In this document: piece after piece, positions 9,547 to 18,386 of the stretch
Layout of the letters: each line of letters begins with the position of its first letter
Position numbering within the stretch: position 1 is the first letter of the stretch
NCBI RefSeq assembly: GCF_024323335.1
Contig: NC_066583.1
Location: 414,110,031-414,174,030 of the forward strand
DNA length: 64,000 nt
Direction: 5' to 3'
Origin: Lathyrus oleraceus
Lineage: Eukaryota > Streptophyta > Magnoliopsida > Fabales > Fabaceae
The notes under the pieces: generated by a model
Told to the model about the DNA's origin: nothing
The model's input: the letters and a program-made list of their open reading frames with translations, nothing else
Database searches by the model: none
Position numbers and translations under genes: made by a program

Positions 9547-11106
9547 ATGGATTGTGGACGAAGGAACACTAAGAAGTACAGTTTCAGATGTCCAGACTTG
9601 AAAGAGTTAAGGAAGCTAGCATCTTTTGTATTAGATCCCTTGGACTTTAAACAACATCATGGGAAGCTTCTATCAATTTTGTCTGCTGATGTAGTTGAAG
9701 GATTCTTGAGTGTTTTGGTGCAGTTCTATGATCCTCTCTACCATTGTTTCACTTTCCCATATTTTCAGCTTATGCCTACCATGGAGGAGTATTCTCATCT
9801 TTTGGACATACCTGTTTCTAGTAGAGTGCCTTTTAGGGGATTGGAGGAGATTCCCCGATCTAGTATTATTGCTGAAGCTTTTCACTTGAAGAAAGGAGGG
9901 TTATTAAGGTTGCCATCTGTTTTCCTCATCAAGGAAGCTATCACTTTTGCTCAAGCTGGTAGTATGGATACTTTTGAAGCTATCTTTGTGTTGCTCATCT
10001 ATGGATTATCTTTGTTCCCTAACATCGACTGTTTTGTTGATGTTAACGCCATTAGACTTTTCTTGATTGGGAATCCCGTGCCTACTTTGTTGGGTGATAT
10101 GTATTTCTCTTTGCATCTAAGAAATTCTAAGGGTGGAGGAACGATTTTCTGTTGCATTCCTTTTCTGTACAAGTGGTTTATTTCGCACTTGCCTCAGACG
10201 CCTGCTTTTGTGGAGAACAAACAATGTCTAAGGTGATCTCAGAGACTTATGTCTCTCACTAATGATGATATAGTTTTGTATGACCCTTCCTTAAGAAGTT
10301 TAGAGATTATTGATAGTTGTGGTGAATTCTCTAATGTGCCTCTCATTGGTACACAAGGAGGAATTAAATACAACCCTGCTTTGGCTCGTTGTCAACTTGG
10401 GTTCCCCTTGAGAGACAAACCTAATAACATTTTGTTAGAAGGCCTTTTCTATCAAGAGGGTAAAGATCCCAAACATTTGAAGCAGAAGATTGTGCACGCT
10501 GGGTATAATGTGCATAGGAAAGGAAGATCCGAGCTTGGTCTACGCAATTGTGTAGCTTCGGAAGTTTACACTCTTTGGGTGAAGAAGAGAGCTTTGGAGT
10601 TGAAGATGCCTTATCCTTGTGAAAGACCTATGTCTATGGTTGTGGTTGAGCCATTAACTCTCCCTAATCAAGATATAGAGGAGTTGGAGGACGCGCTCAT
10701 CAAGATGAAGCAAGAGAAGGATATGTGAGAAGAATGTTTCCATGCTTTGAGCAAGAAGCATGAAGAGTTGCAGTTAGAGTCTAAGGACAAAGATGCACTG
10801 ATTGAGCTACTTGAAGACTGAGTGACGAAGAGACAGAGAGAGCTAGAGGTTTCACCTTCTAGCATGCCTCAGCCTTCCGTTGCTTGGAAGAAGATTGTTG
10901 ACCATCTTCTCCTCGAGAAGACTCAGATGAAGGCTTCTTTTGAGACTGAGATTCGTCGCATTCAAAGGAAGTACGCGCCTTCAGCCAGATCTTCTGACGT
11001 TGTTGTTAGGGATCCTCTTAGGACGACTAATTTCCTTTTCTCTTGTATCTTTTATTTTGGTTTCTCAAATTGTACTCAGTGTAATCCTTCCAATTTATAT
11101 AAATAA
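9547..11106 (+). pseudogene. Element A ORF1 (Ogre-specific protein, function unknown), nonsense-mutated
   Basis: The ATG at 9547 opens MDCGRRNTKKYSF, matched by MDYGRRNTKKYSF in B and MDKQRRNTKKYSF in C. The first ~330 residues form a globular domain with conserved blocks (SVLVQFYDPLY, LLIYGLSLFPNID, FISHLPQT, IIDSCGEFSNVPL, RCQLGFPLRDKPNN). This resembles the plant mobile-domain-like family seen in legume transposons; that assignment is from memory. The C-terminal ~120 residues are charged and heptad-like (EELEDALIKMKQEKD), a likely coiled coil. There are three in-frame stops: TGA at 10234 and 10726, both Trp in other copies, and TGA at 10819, Arg in B. One extra base near 11020 replaces the natural stop. 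Its role in the element is unknown. Confidence 0.8.
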
Positions 11107-11151
11107 AAAGAGTTTTTTTGGTCATATCAAATTGTTGCAATTTTAATATTA

Positions 11152-11187
11152 TATATTTACAGATGATATAGTAAGTTCCTTGGAAAA
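11152..11187 (+). repeat. ORF1-bracketing inverted repeat, 3' arm, element A
   Basis: Sense strand reads ATATTTACAGATGATATAG, then TAAGTTCCTTGGAAAA. It is complementary to 9504-9541 with a one-base bulge. The arm lies between the ORF1 stop and gag. Confidence 0.7.
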
Positions 11188-11223
11188 TAAAAAAAATAAT
11201 CGAGCATTGCATTTCATGCATCA

Positions 11224-11279
11224 TTTGCATAAGCAGGTTTTTTGCTAGGTGTCTGATTGGTGTTCTTCTGTGCTTTAGC
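11224..11279 (+). promoter_or_regulatory. Candidate 3' splice sites before gag, element A
   Basis: TTTGCATAAGCAG|GTTT (AG at 11235-11236) is shared with B, C and D (TTTGCATAACAG in D). A second, better site, TTCTTCTGTGCTTTAG|CC (AG at 11277-11278), has a pyrimidine tract. It falls exactly at the start of the peptide KLTHRYNTRAN, which is conserved in all four copies but lies upstream of the first gag ATG. Splicing into gag is an inference. Confidence 0.5.
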
Positions 11280-13247
11280 CAAGCTGACTCACCGGTACAA
11301 CACTAGAGCTAATCATTCAAAAATCATGGAACACCTTGAGCAAGAGAACCGAGATTTGAAAGAGGAGATTGCCCGGCTGACTGCCATGATGGAGTCAGTT
11401 CTTGTTGCTCAAAGTCAAGCTTCTCCAACACTTGCAACTCCTCCCGCGAGGACTATCATTTCTGAAGTGGTTACCTCTACTGTGTTTGTTGCCACCGCCC
11501 ACTTTGCTCCCAATCTGCCTGCCGGAATCCCGTGGGGAATGCCACCCAATTTTGTGCCAGAAGGTTTCGCTCCCACTTTTGCTTCCATGTCGGCATCTAG
11601 CCCGGTCATGTCTGTGCCACCTCCAGTTGTGCATACTTGCCTCATGTAGAGGACACCATCTATCATTCTGAGCCGCCTAAAGGGCCGGATGTCTATTAGA
11701 AGATGGATGAGATGAAGGACCAATTTATTGAGCTACACAAGGAATTGAAAATCCTGAGACGCAAAGATCTGTTTGGGAAGAGTGTTGTTGAACTGTGCTT
11801 AGTGCCCAATGTGAAAATCCCAGTGAAATTCAAGGTGCCTGACTTTGAGAAGTACAAAGGAAACTCTTGTCCACTCAGTCATCTTGTGATGTATGCCCGC
11901 AGGATGTCAACCCAGACAGATAATGACCAATTGTTGATTCACTACTTCCAGGATAGCTTGACTGGTGCTGCACTCCGTTGGTATATGGGGTTAGATAGTG
12001 CAAGCATCCGCACTTTCAATGACCGAGGTGAGGCTTTTGTGAAACAGTATAAGTACAATGTGGATATGGCTCCAGATAGGGACCAGTTGAGGTCCATGTC
12101 TCAGAAAGATAAGGAGATATTCAAGGAGTATGCCCAGCGTTGGAGGGAGTTGGCTGCCCAGATCACTCCTCCTTTTGAGGAGAAAGAGATGATAAAAATC
12201 TTTCGGAAAACCCTGAGTTCATTTTACTATGAACGCATGATCGCCAGTTCCCCCTATGATTTTACCGAAATGGTGAATATGGGGATGAGACTTGAAGAAG
12301 GGGTTCGTGAAGGACGATTGTCAAAAGATGAGGCGTCGACAAGCAAGAAGAATGGGAGTAGTTTCAGGAAGAGGAAGGATAGTGAAACAAACACAATTTC
12401 TAGTGGGAGGCAGAGGAGGCCTCAAATCAGAAGTAATACACCACCCCGTCAACCTCATCATCATCAAGCATCTTCCGTCATTCCAGTATTTTCTAATCAG
12501 CAAACAATACCAATTCAACAACAACAACAACATCAGTATCAAAATTAACAACAACTACAACAACAACCGCAACGAAGAACAAACACCCACAACAACAACA
12601 ATTCCAATAATAATCATCACCAACAACAGAGCTTTGAGAGGAAGAAGGTCTCTTTTGACCCGATTCCTATGTCATATGCAGAACTGTACCCATCATTAGT
12701 CCTCAAAAATTTGATTCAACCGAGGAACCCACCGCAAATCCCAGAACCACTTCCTTGGTGGTATAAACCCGAACATCGCTGTGCTTTTCACCAGGGTGCA
12801 CCTGGGCACGATATTGAGAATTGTTATTCGCTGAAGTATGAGGTGCAAAAGCTTATGAAGAGTGGCATCGTGTCTCTTGAAGACCGCGCGCCTGATGTGA
12901 AAGCTAATCCTTTGCCCGCTCATGGGAATTCTTCAATGAACATGGTGGACGGCTGTCCAGGTGAATTCAAGGTTTTTGATGTCCGGTTTATCCGAAGATT
13001 TTTGGTGCAAATGCATAAAGATATCTGTTTGGTGAGTGACTGTGAACATGATCACGATGGTTGTGATATTTGTAGCGTGAACCCAAGGGGGTGTGTTATA
13101 GTGAAAAGGGACATCCAACGTCTGATGGATGAAGGCATGATTCATATTGTTCAATCCAGTCATGTAGATGACAATGTCAATGCCATAGTGCCCGTTTTCA
13201 AACAACCAGAGCGGTTGGTTATTCAGTATGATAGCAGCAGTAACTAG
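11279..13247 (+). pseudogene. Element A gag
   Basis: Capsid and nucleocapsid protein that packages element RNA. It begins with the conserved peptide KLTHRYNTRAN and first ATG at 11326, then a coiled coil (MEHLEQENRDLKEEIARL), a Pro/Ala/Ser-rich linker, and the retrotransposon gag domain (VPDFEKYKGNSCPLSHLVMY to NMGMRLEEGVREGRL). After that come a Gln/Asn-rich tract encoded by CAA repeats (~12515-12600) and a zinc-knuckle variant C-x2-H-x5-H-x4-C (RCAFHQGAPGHDIENC) near 12778-12825. A further Cys/His cluster (DCEHDHDGCDIC) lies near 13038-13073. Lesions: a one-base deletion near 11635, TAG at ~11698 (Glu in C), TAA at 12546 in the Gln tract with a frame change after it, and TAG at 13245. Confidence 0.88.
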
Positions 13248-13274
13248 AACGTCAGCAATAGATCAGTTTCTCCA

Positions 13275-14633
13275 TTGGTAATACGGTTAGCGGGCCCGGT
13301 CCCGTACGCATCTGATAAGGCTGTACCGTATCAATACAATGCTACAATGATGAATAATGGTCAAGAGGTCTCATTGCCTACGACTAGTTTAGTGGTGAGC
13401 ATTGCAGATGTTACAAAGGTGACCCATAGTGGTCGAGTTTTTGGACCGGTGTTCCTAGAGAATAAAGAAGAGTTTATTATTGGTAAGAAGGTGGAGGTGC
13501 CTAATGTAGATCCAGTGGGTTGTTCAAGAGATATGTCTGGTGAATCCAGCAATTTGAAATCCAATAGTGATGATGGTGAGGTACTCCGACTGATTAAGAT
13601 GAGTGAATTTAATGTGGTTCAGCAGTTGCTCCAGACCCCCTCAAAGATTTCCGTGTTGTCTTTGCTTTTGAATTCTGAAGCGCACAGAGAAGCACTCCAA
13701 AGAGTTCTTGAACAGGCATATGTAGAGCAATATGTTACTGTGGATCAATTTGATCACATTGTGGCTAACATCACTTCATGCAATAATTTGAGCTTTTGCG
13801 ATGAAGAACTCCCTGAGGAGGGAAGAAATCACAATCTGGCTTTGCATATTTCGAAAAAATTGCAAGGAAGATGCTTTGTCAAACGTGCTTGTTGACACGG
13901 GTTCGTCACTCAATGTGCTTCCGAAGTCAACTTTGTCAAAGTTATCTTACCAAGGAGCACCCATGAGGTACAGTGGAGTAATCGTCAAAGCCTTTAATGG
14001 CTCGTGCAAGACAATTATTGGAGAAGTGGACCTTCGAGTCAAGATAGGCCCGAGTGACTTTCAGATTACTTTCCAGGTAATGGATATTCACCCAGCCTAC
14101 AGATGTCTATTGTGAAGGCCATGGATTCACGAAGCAGGAGCTATTACTTCGACTCTGCATTAGAAGCTCAAATTTGTCAAGAATGGCAAGTTGGTGATTG
14201 TGGGAGGTGAGAAAGCACTGTTGGTTAGCCATCTTTCATCTGTCTCATAAGTGGAAGCTGAGGATGAGGTTGGAACTCCATTCCAAGCCTTATCTATTAC
14301 TGCTGAGAAGAGAGTTGGGGCACCTATGTCCTCGTTGAAAGATGCTCAGAAGATTGTTGAAGAAGGTACTGTTGATCAATAGGGGCGCATGGTAGAGGTC
14401 TCCGACAACAAAGACAGAACTGGTTTGGGGTTCCAGAAAGGCTCATCAATTGTTAGATCTGAAGATATGCAACTCAGCTTCCGTAGCGGAGGGTTCATTC
14501 ATGGGAATGAACAACACTTAGCTGCTGTGCTAAAGGACAATGAAGAGGAAGACTGCACCAACTTTGTGACGCATGGACAGACATGCAACAATTGGACTGT
14601 TGTTGATATTCCTGTAATTTTGCATCGATCTAA
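13275..14633 (+). pseudogene. Element A protease (exon 1 end)
   Basis: Aspartic protease domain continuing from gag in the same polyprotein. The catalytic motif DTGSS is intact (Asp codon 13894-13896), in NVLVDTGSSLNVLPKSTL. A one-base insertion in the A-run near 13855 shifts frame just before it. Further stops: TGA at 14113 (Gly in C), TAG near 14161 (Gln in other copies), TAA near 14248 and TAG near 14380 (Trp in D). The acidic tail ends at HRSK, where the intron donor lies. Confidence 0.88.
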
Positions 14634-14886
14634 GTAATTGTTTTTATATTTTAAAAACCCTTCTCCTATGCCTAAGGGAGAAGTGAACATTGTTTGGGCA
14701 TTTTAAATTGATCATCAATTAAATTATTTCTATTCATCCACATCTTTGATGTTTTGTTTTTACTTTTTGCTTATTTCTGAAAATGGTAATCACAAAAAAC
14801 ATAAATAAACAATATAATTGTCCATCTGCATAATATTTGGTCACAAATTCACTTCTCTAAAATCAAAATATCAAATCATTATGCAG
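14634..14886 (+). other. Ogre pro-RT intron, element A (253 bp)
   Basis: Donor CTAA|GTAATT at 14634 and acceptor ATTATGCAG|GTTGG at 14886. Joining gives the Lys codon AAG and reads on as LVPNPIEYND, in phase 2 as in B and C. The interior is AT-rich with stops in all frames. Removing it is the only way to fuse protease to RT. Confidence 0.9.
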
Positions 14887-16104
14887 GTTGGTTCCTAACC
14901 CCATTGAATACAATGATCCTTCTCCTTCTCCAAATTTTGAATTCCCTGTGTTTGAAGACGATGAGGAAAGTGATGTAGAGGTGAGTGAGGAGTTGTCCCA
15001 TCTTCTTGAGCAAGATGAGAAGATTTTTCAGCCATTTGAAGAGCAGATTGAGCTAGTCAACTTGGGTTTCGATGATGAGGTGAAGGAAGTTAAGATTGGG
15101 TCTCGACTGTGTCTAGAAGCTAAGAAGGGGTTGATTGATCTTCTTTGAGAGTATTCAGATGTGTTTGCTTGGTCCTATCAGGACATGTCTGGGTTGGATT
15201 CTGATATTCTAGAGCATAGATTGTTGTTGAAGCCAGAATGCCCGCTAGTGAAGCAGAAGTTGAGAAGAATGCATCTCGATATGGTTGTGAAGATCAAAGA
15301 GGAAGTTCAGAAGCAGATTGATGCCGATTTCCTTGTGACTGCTGAGTATCCGCAATGGGTGGCCTATATTGTGTCAGTGCCAAAGAAAGATGAAAAAGTC
15401 CGCATGTGTGTCTAGTATAGAGATTTGAATAAAGCCAGTCCGAAAGATGATTTCCCTCTACCACACATTGATATGTTGGTAGACAATACTGCTAAATTCA
15501 AAGTCTTTTCGTTTATGGATGGATTTTCCGGATATAATCAGATTAAGATGGCACCCGAGGATATGGAGAAGACCACATTCATTACACCCTGGGGAACATT
15601 TTGTTATAGAGTGATACCTTTCGGTCTAAAGAATGCTGGTGCAACTTACCAGAGAGCAATGACTACTCTTTTTCATGATATGATGCATAAAGAGATTGAA
15701 GTATATGTCAATGACATGATTGCTAAATCGAATGATGAGGAGGAACATGTTAAGCATTTGTTGAAACTATTCTAGCGTTTGAGGAAGTATAAACTCCCCT
15801 TGAATCCCAATAAGTGTACTTTTGGTGTTCGTTCTGGTAAGTTGTCGGGCTTTATTGTCAACGAGAAGGGTATTGAAGTTGATCCTAACAAGGTCAAAGC
15901 AATACAAGAGATGCCTGCGCCCAAAACTGAGAAGCAAGTCAGTGGTTTTCTCGACAGCTTGAATTATATTTCCAGATTCATTTCCCACATGACTGCCACA
16001 TGTGCGCCTATATTCAAGCTCCTTCAGAAAGATCAGTCTTGTGATTGGACCCAAGACTGCCAGAAAGCTTTTGACAATATCCAAGAATATTTGCTTGACC
16101 CCCG
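14887..16104 (+). pseudogene. Element A reverse transcriptase
   Basis: One reading frame interrupted by stops. Acidic linker, then RT core with PLVKQKLRR, ADFLVTAEYPQWVAYIV, FMDGFSGYNQIKMAPED, FITPWGTFCYRV and the thumb (TEKQVSGFLDSLNYISRFIS). The catalytic box reads YVND (15704-15715) instead of YVDD in B or FVDD in C: GAT to AAT removes a metal-binding Asp, so the enzyme should be dead. Stops: TGA 15146 (Arg in B and C), TAG 15413 (Asp in B and C), TAG 15773 (Gln in B and C). A lost C in a C-run near 16104 shifts the frame into RNase H. Confidence 0.92.
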
Positions 16105-16521
16105 ATTTTGTCTCCACCTATTGAAGGAAGACCGTTGATCATGTATTTGACTGTGCTCGAAGATAGCATGGGTTGTATTCTGGGTCAGCAAGATGAGACT
16201 GGGAAGAAAGAATTTGCAATTTACTACCTCAGTAAGAAGTTCACCGGCTGTGAGACTCGGTATTCTATGCTTGAGAAGACTTGTTGTGCATTGGCTTGGG
16301 CTGCTAAGCGTCTGTGTCAGTATATGTTGAATCATACCACTTGGTTGATATCCAAAATGGATCCAATCACGTATATATTTGAGAAGCATTCTTTGACTGG
16401 GAGGATTATCCATTGGCAGATGTTGTTATCAGAGTATGATATTGAATACCGATGTCAGAAAGCGATCAAAGGTAGTATCTTGGCTGACCATATGGCTGAC
16501 CAACAAATTGAAGATTACTAG
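16105..16521 (+). pseudogene. Element A RT-linked RNase H
   Basis: The usual Ty3/gypsy RNase H following RT, which removes the RNA strand during DNA synthesis. Recognisable blocks: EGRPLIMYLTVLEDSMGCILGQ, YYLSKKFTGCETRYSMLEKT, LLSEYDIEYRCQKAIKGSIL. It is open from 16108 and ends at TAG 16519 in DYQSVQYDF context (Gln codon expected), after which the same frame continues into the second RNase H. Confidence 0.85.
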
Positions 16522-16524
16522 TCA

Positions 16525-16962
16525 GTGCAGTATGATTTTCCTGATGAAGATATTTTGTACTTGAAAATGAAAGATTGTGATGAAGCATTGCTTGAAGAAG
16601 GGTCAGAACCTGGTTCCTGTTGGGGCATGGTATTTGATGGAGCTGTTAATCAATATGGAAATGGCATTGGGGCAGTGATTATTACTCCTCAAGGCACGCA
16701 TCTACCATTTACAACTAGGTTGACTTTTAAGTGTACAAATAACATGGCAGAATATGAAGCCTGCATTATGGGGCTTGAGGAGTCCATGAATCTCATAATC
16801 AAGTATTTGGATGTCTTCGGTGATTCAACTTTGGTTATGAATCAAATCAAAGGAGAATGGGAGACAAATCAACCCGGTTTAATACCATATAGAGATTATG
16901 CAAGAAGGATTTCAACTTTCTTTACCAAGGTTGAATTTCATCATATCCCTCGAGAATTTTCT
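16525..16962 (+). pseudogene. Element A second, archaeal-type RNase H (C-terminally truncated)
   Basis: Tat-lineage elements carry an extra RNase H of archaeal type between the first RNase H and integrase. Here the pattern is clear: WGMVFDGAVNQYGNGIGAVI, NNMAEYEACIMGLE, GDSTLVMNQIKGEWE, PGLIPYRDYARRIS, VEFHHIPRE. The expected catalytic acids (FDGA, AEYEA, GDS) are present. After HHIPRE the reading meets the 3' tract at ~16963. The C copy continues as DENRMADDLATLAS into integrase, so integrase was deleted here. Confidence 0.87.
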
Positions 16963-18373
16963 GGATGGAATTACTCCCCTGGAGTTATGTCCTCATTGGG
17001 TTGAGTTTTGATTGACAGTTTTCTTTCTAGCTCTTACCTATATAGATATCTTGGTCCCCTAAGAGTCTATTACCTAGTAACTGGTAATATTCTTCTTGGT
17101 TGGTAGTTTGTTACTTCTTTCCCAATACCCGGCAAAAGTATCTTTTTTTCTCCTCAGCAGAATCCCTAGTGGATCTATTCCTCGAAAAGTACATCCTTGA
17201 TATTTTCATCCTAACCGGTGACAGATATCTTTTCTTCCCCCGTGGAGTCTATCCTTGATATGTTCACTTTAGTCAGTGACAATATTCTCTTCTTTGGTAT
17301 TTTACCCAGTAAAAAGGTAGTTGTAATTCCTATTTTGGTTCCTCGTAGAGTTAATCCTTGATATGTTCATCTTAATCGATGACGGGTTTTCTTCTCCTTG
17401 TTGGTCTTCTACCCAGTAACTGGTAGTTGTAAATCCTACTTTTCTTCTGTGCAGAGTCAATCCTTGATATGTTCACTTTAACCGGTGACAAATTTTCTCT
17501 TCTTTGGTATTCTATCTAGTAACTGATAGATGTAATTCCTACTTTTATTCCCCATTTCAGAGTCTATCCTTAATATGTTCACCTTAACTGGTGACGAATT
17601 TTCTCTTTGATTGGTCTTCTACCCAGTAACCGATAGTTGTAAATCCTGCTTTGTCCCCTCGCAAGTTGAATCCTTGATATGTTCATCCTAACCGATGACG
17701 GGTATCCTCCTTGACATCCCCAACAAGGCTATTCTTACCCAGTAACCAGTAATGAATATTCCCCCTGGCTTTCCCTCAGCGAGTCATCCTTGATATGTTC
17801 ATCCTAACCGATGACAGATGTTCTCTCTGTCAAAATTTTATTATCTCCTTACTTAGTAACAGGTAGTAGATAATAAATTTACTGCTCCTCCTATGTTGAA
17901 ATTTTATTTTTCTTCCCCAGTTGAGTTGAGTGCGCATTTCCGTAGTGAAATCGTTATTCCCTTGCACGAGTCGGGTATTTCAGTTTTATCCTGATTATTC
18001 GCATCCCGCGCAGGCGTTGTGTTTGTTTCCTTGGCTGAGTCTTTCCATTTTATATGGATTCCCACGAGTCCACCAGTAATTTTAAGTCGTAGCCTCGCCT
18101 GCGCATAACTCCTTTTTATCCCCTAGAGTCTCTGTCTCCCCATGGAGTTTTCCTTATGGAATGCATTATACTCCTGCGGACTTTCTGTCTCTTCTGATTT
18201 CTTTTTACTTTGTGACAATATTTCCCCACGGAGCATTAACTTTTACATTTATATCATATACATCATGAGGTCTCTTAGGGACCAAAATTTGTTTCTCTAT
18301 GTTGTTATTTAAGCCCATTCTACTGAGTCGACATGAATATTTTAATCTTCGCCTCCCCAGTTAGAATGTCCTT
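16963..18373 (+). other. Element A 3' non-coding tract
   Basis: No gene. Starts at the deletion joint (CTGGATGGAATTACTCCCC) and runs to the polypurine tract. It contains the seven-copy motif array (17194-17820), interleaved TACCCAGTAAC-type motifs and CCCC-rich spacer pieces. Equivalent tracts are 1-1882 (E) and 33581-37249 (C); A is shorter because the deletion also removed the tract's 5' part. Confidence 0.8.
17194..17820 (+). repeat. Seven-copy interspersed motif array, element A
   Basis: Starts of the TCCTTGATATGTTCAYCYTA motif: 17194, 17252, 17355, 17461, 17567, 17671 and 17787. The first three intervals (58, 103, 106 bp) equal those in element E. The array alternates with TACCCAGTAACCGRTAG-like motifs. 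Confidence 0.85.
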
Positions 18374-18386
18374 AAATAGGGGCAGC
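18374..18386 (+). other. Polypurine tract, element A
   Basis: AAATAGGGGCAGC immediately before the 3' LTR TGTAAG. The equivalent in C is AAATAGGGGAATC and in F GAATAGGGGCAGC. It primes plus-strand DNA synthesis. Confidence 0.75.

Noticed and set aside
9504..11187. Inverted repeat around ORF1 read as terminal repeats of a DNA transposon that delivered ORF1
   Set aside because: No target duplication outside the arms, and arms agree within each element while differing between elements, which old terminal repeats would not do. Kept instead as a possible RNA stem.
12515..12600. CAA/CAACAA tracts (also 43030-43090 and 23560-23650) as independent microsatellites
   Set aside because: They encode the Gln-rich linker of Gag in three copies; length variation is likely but they are part of gag.
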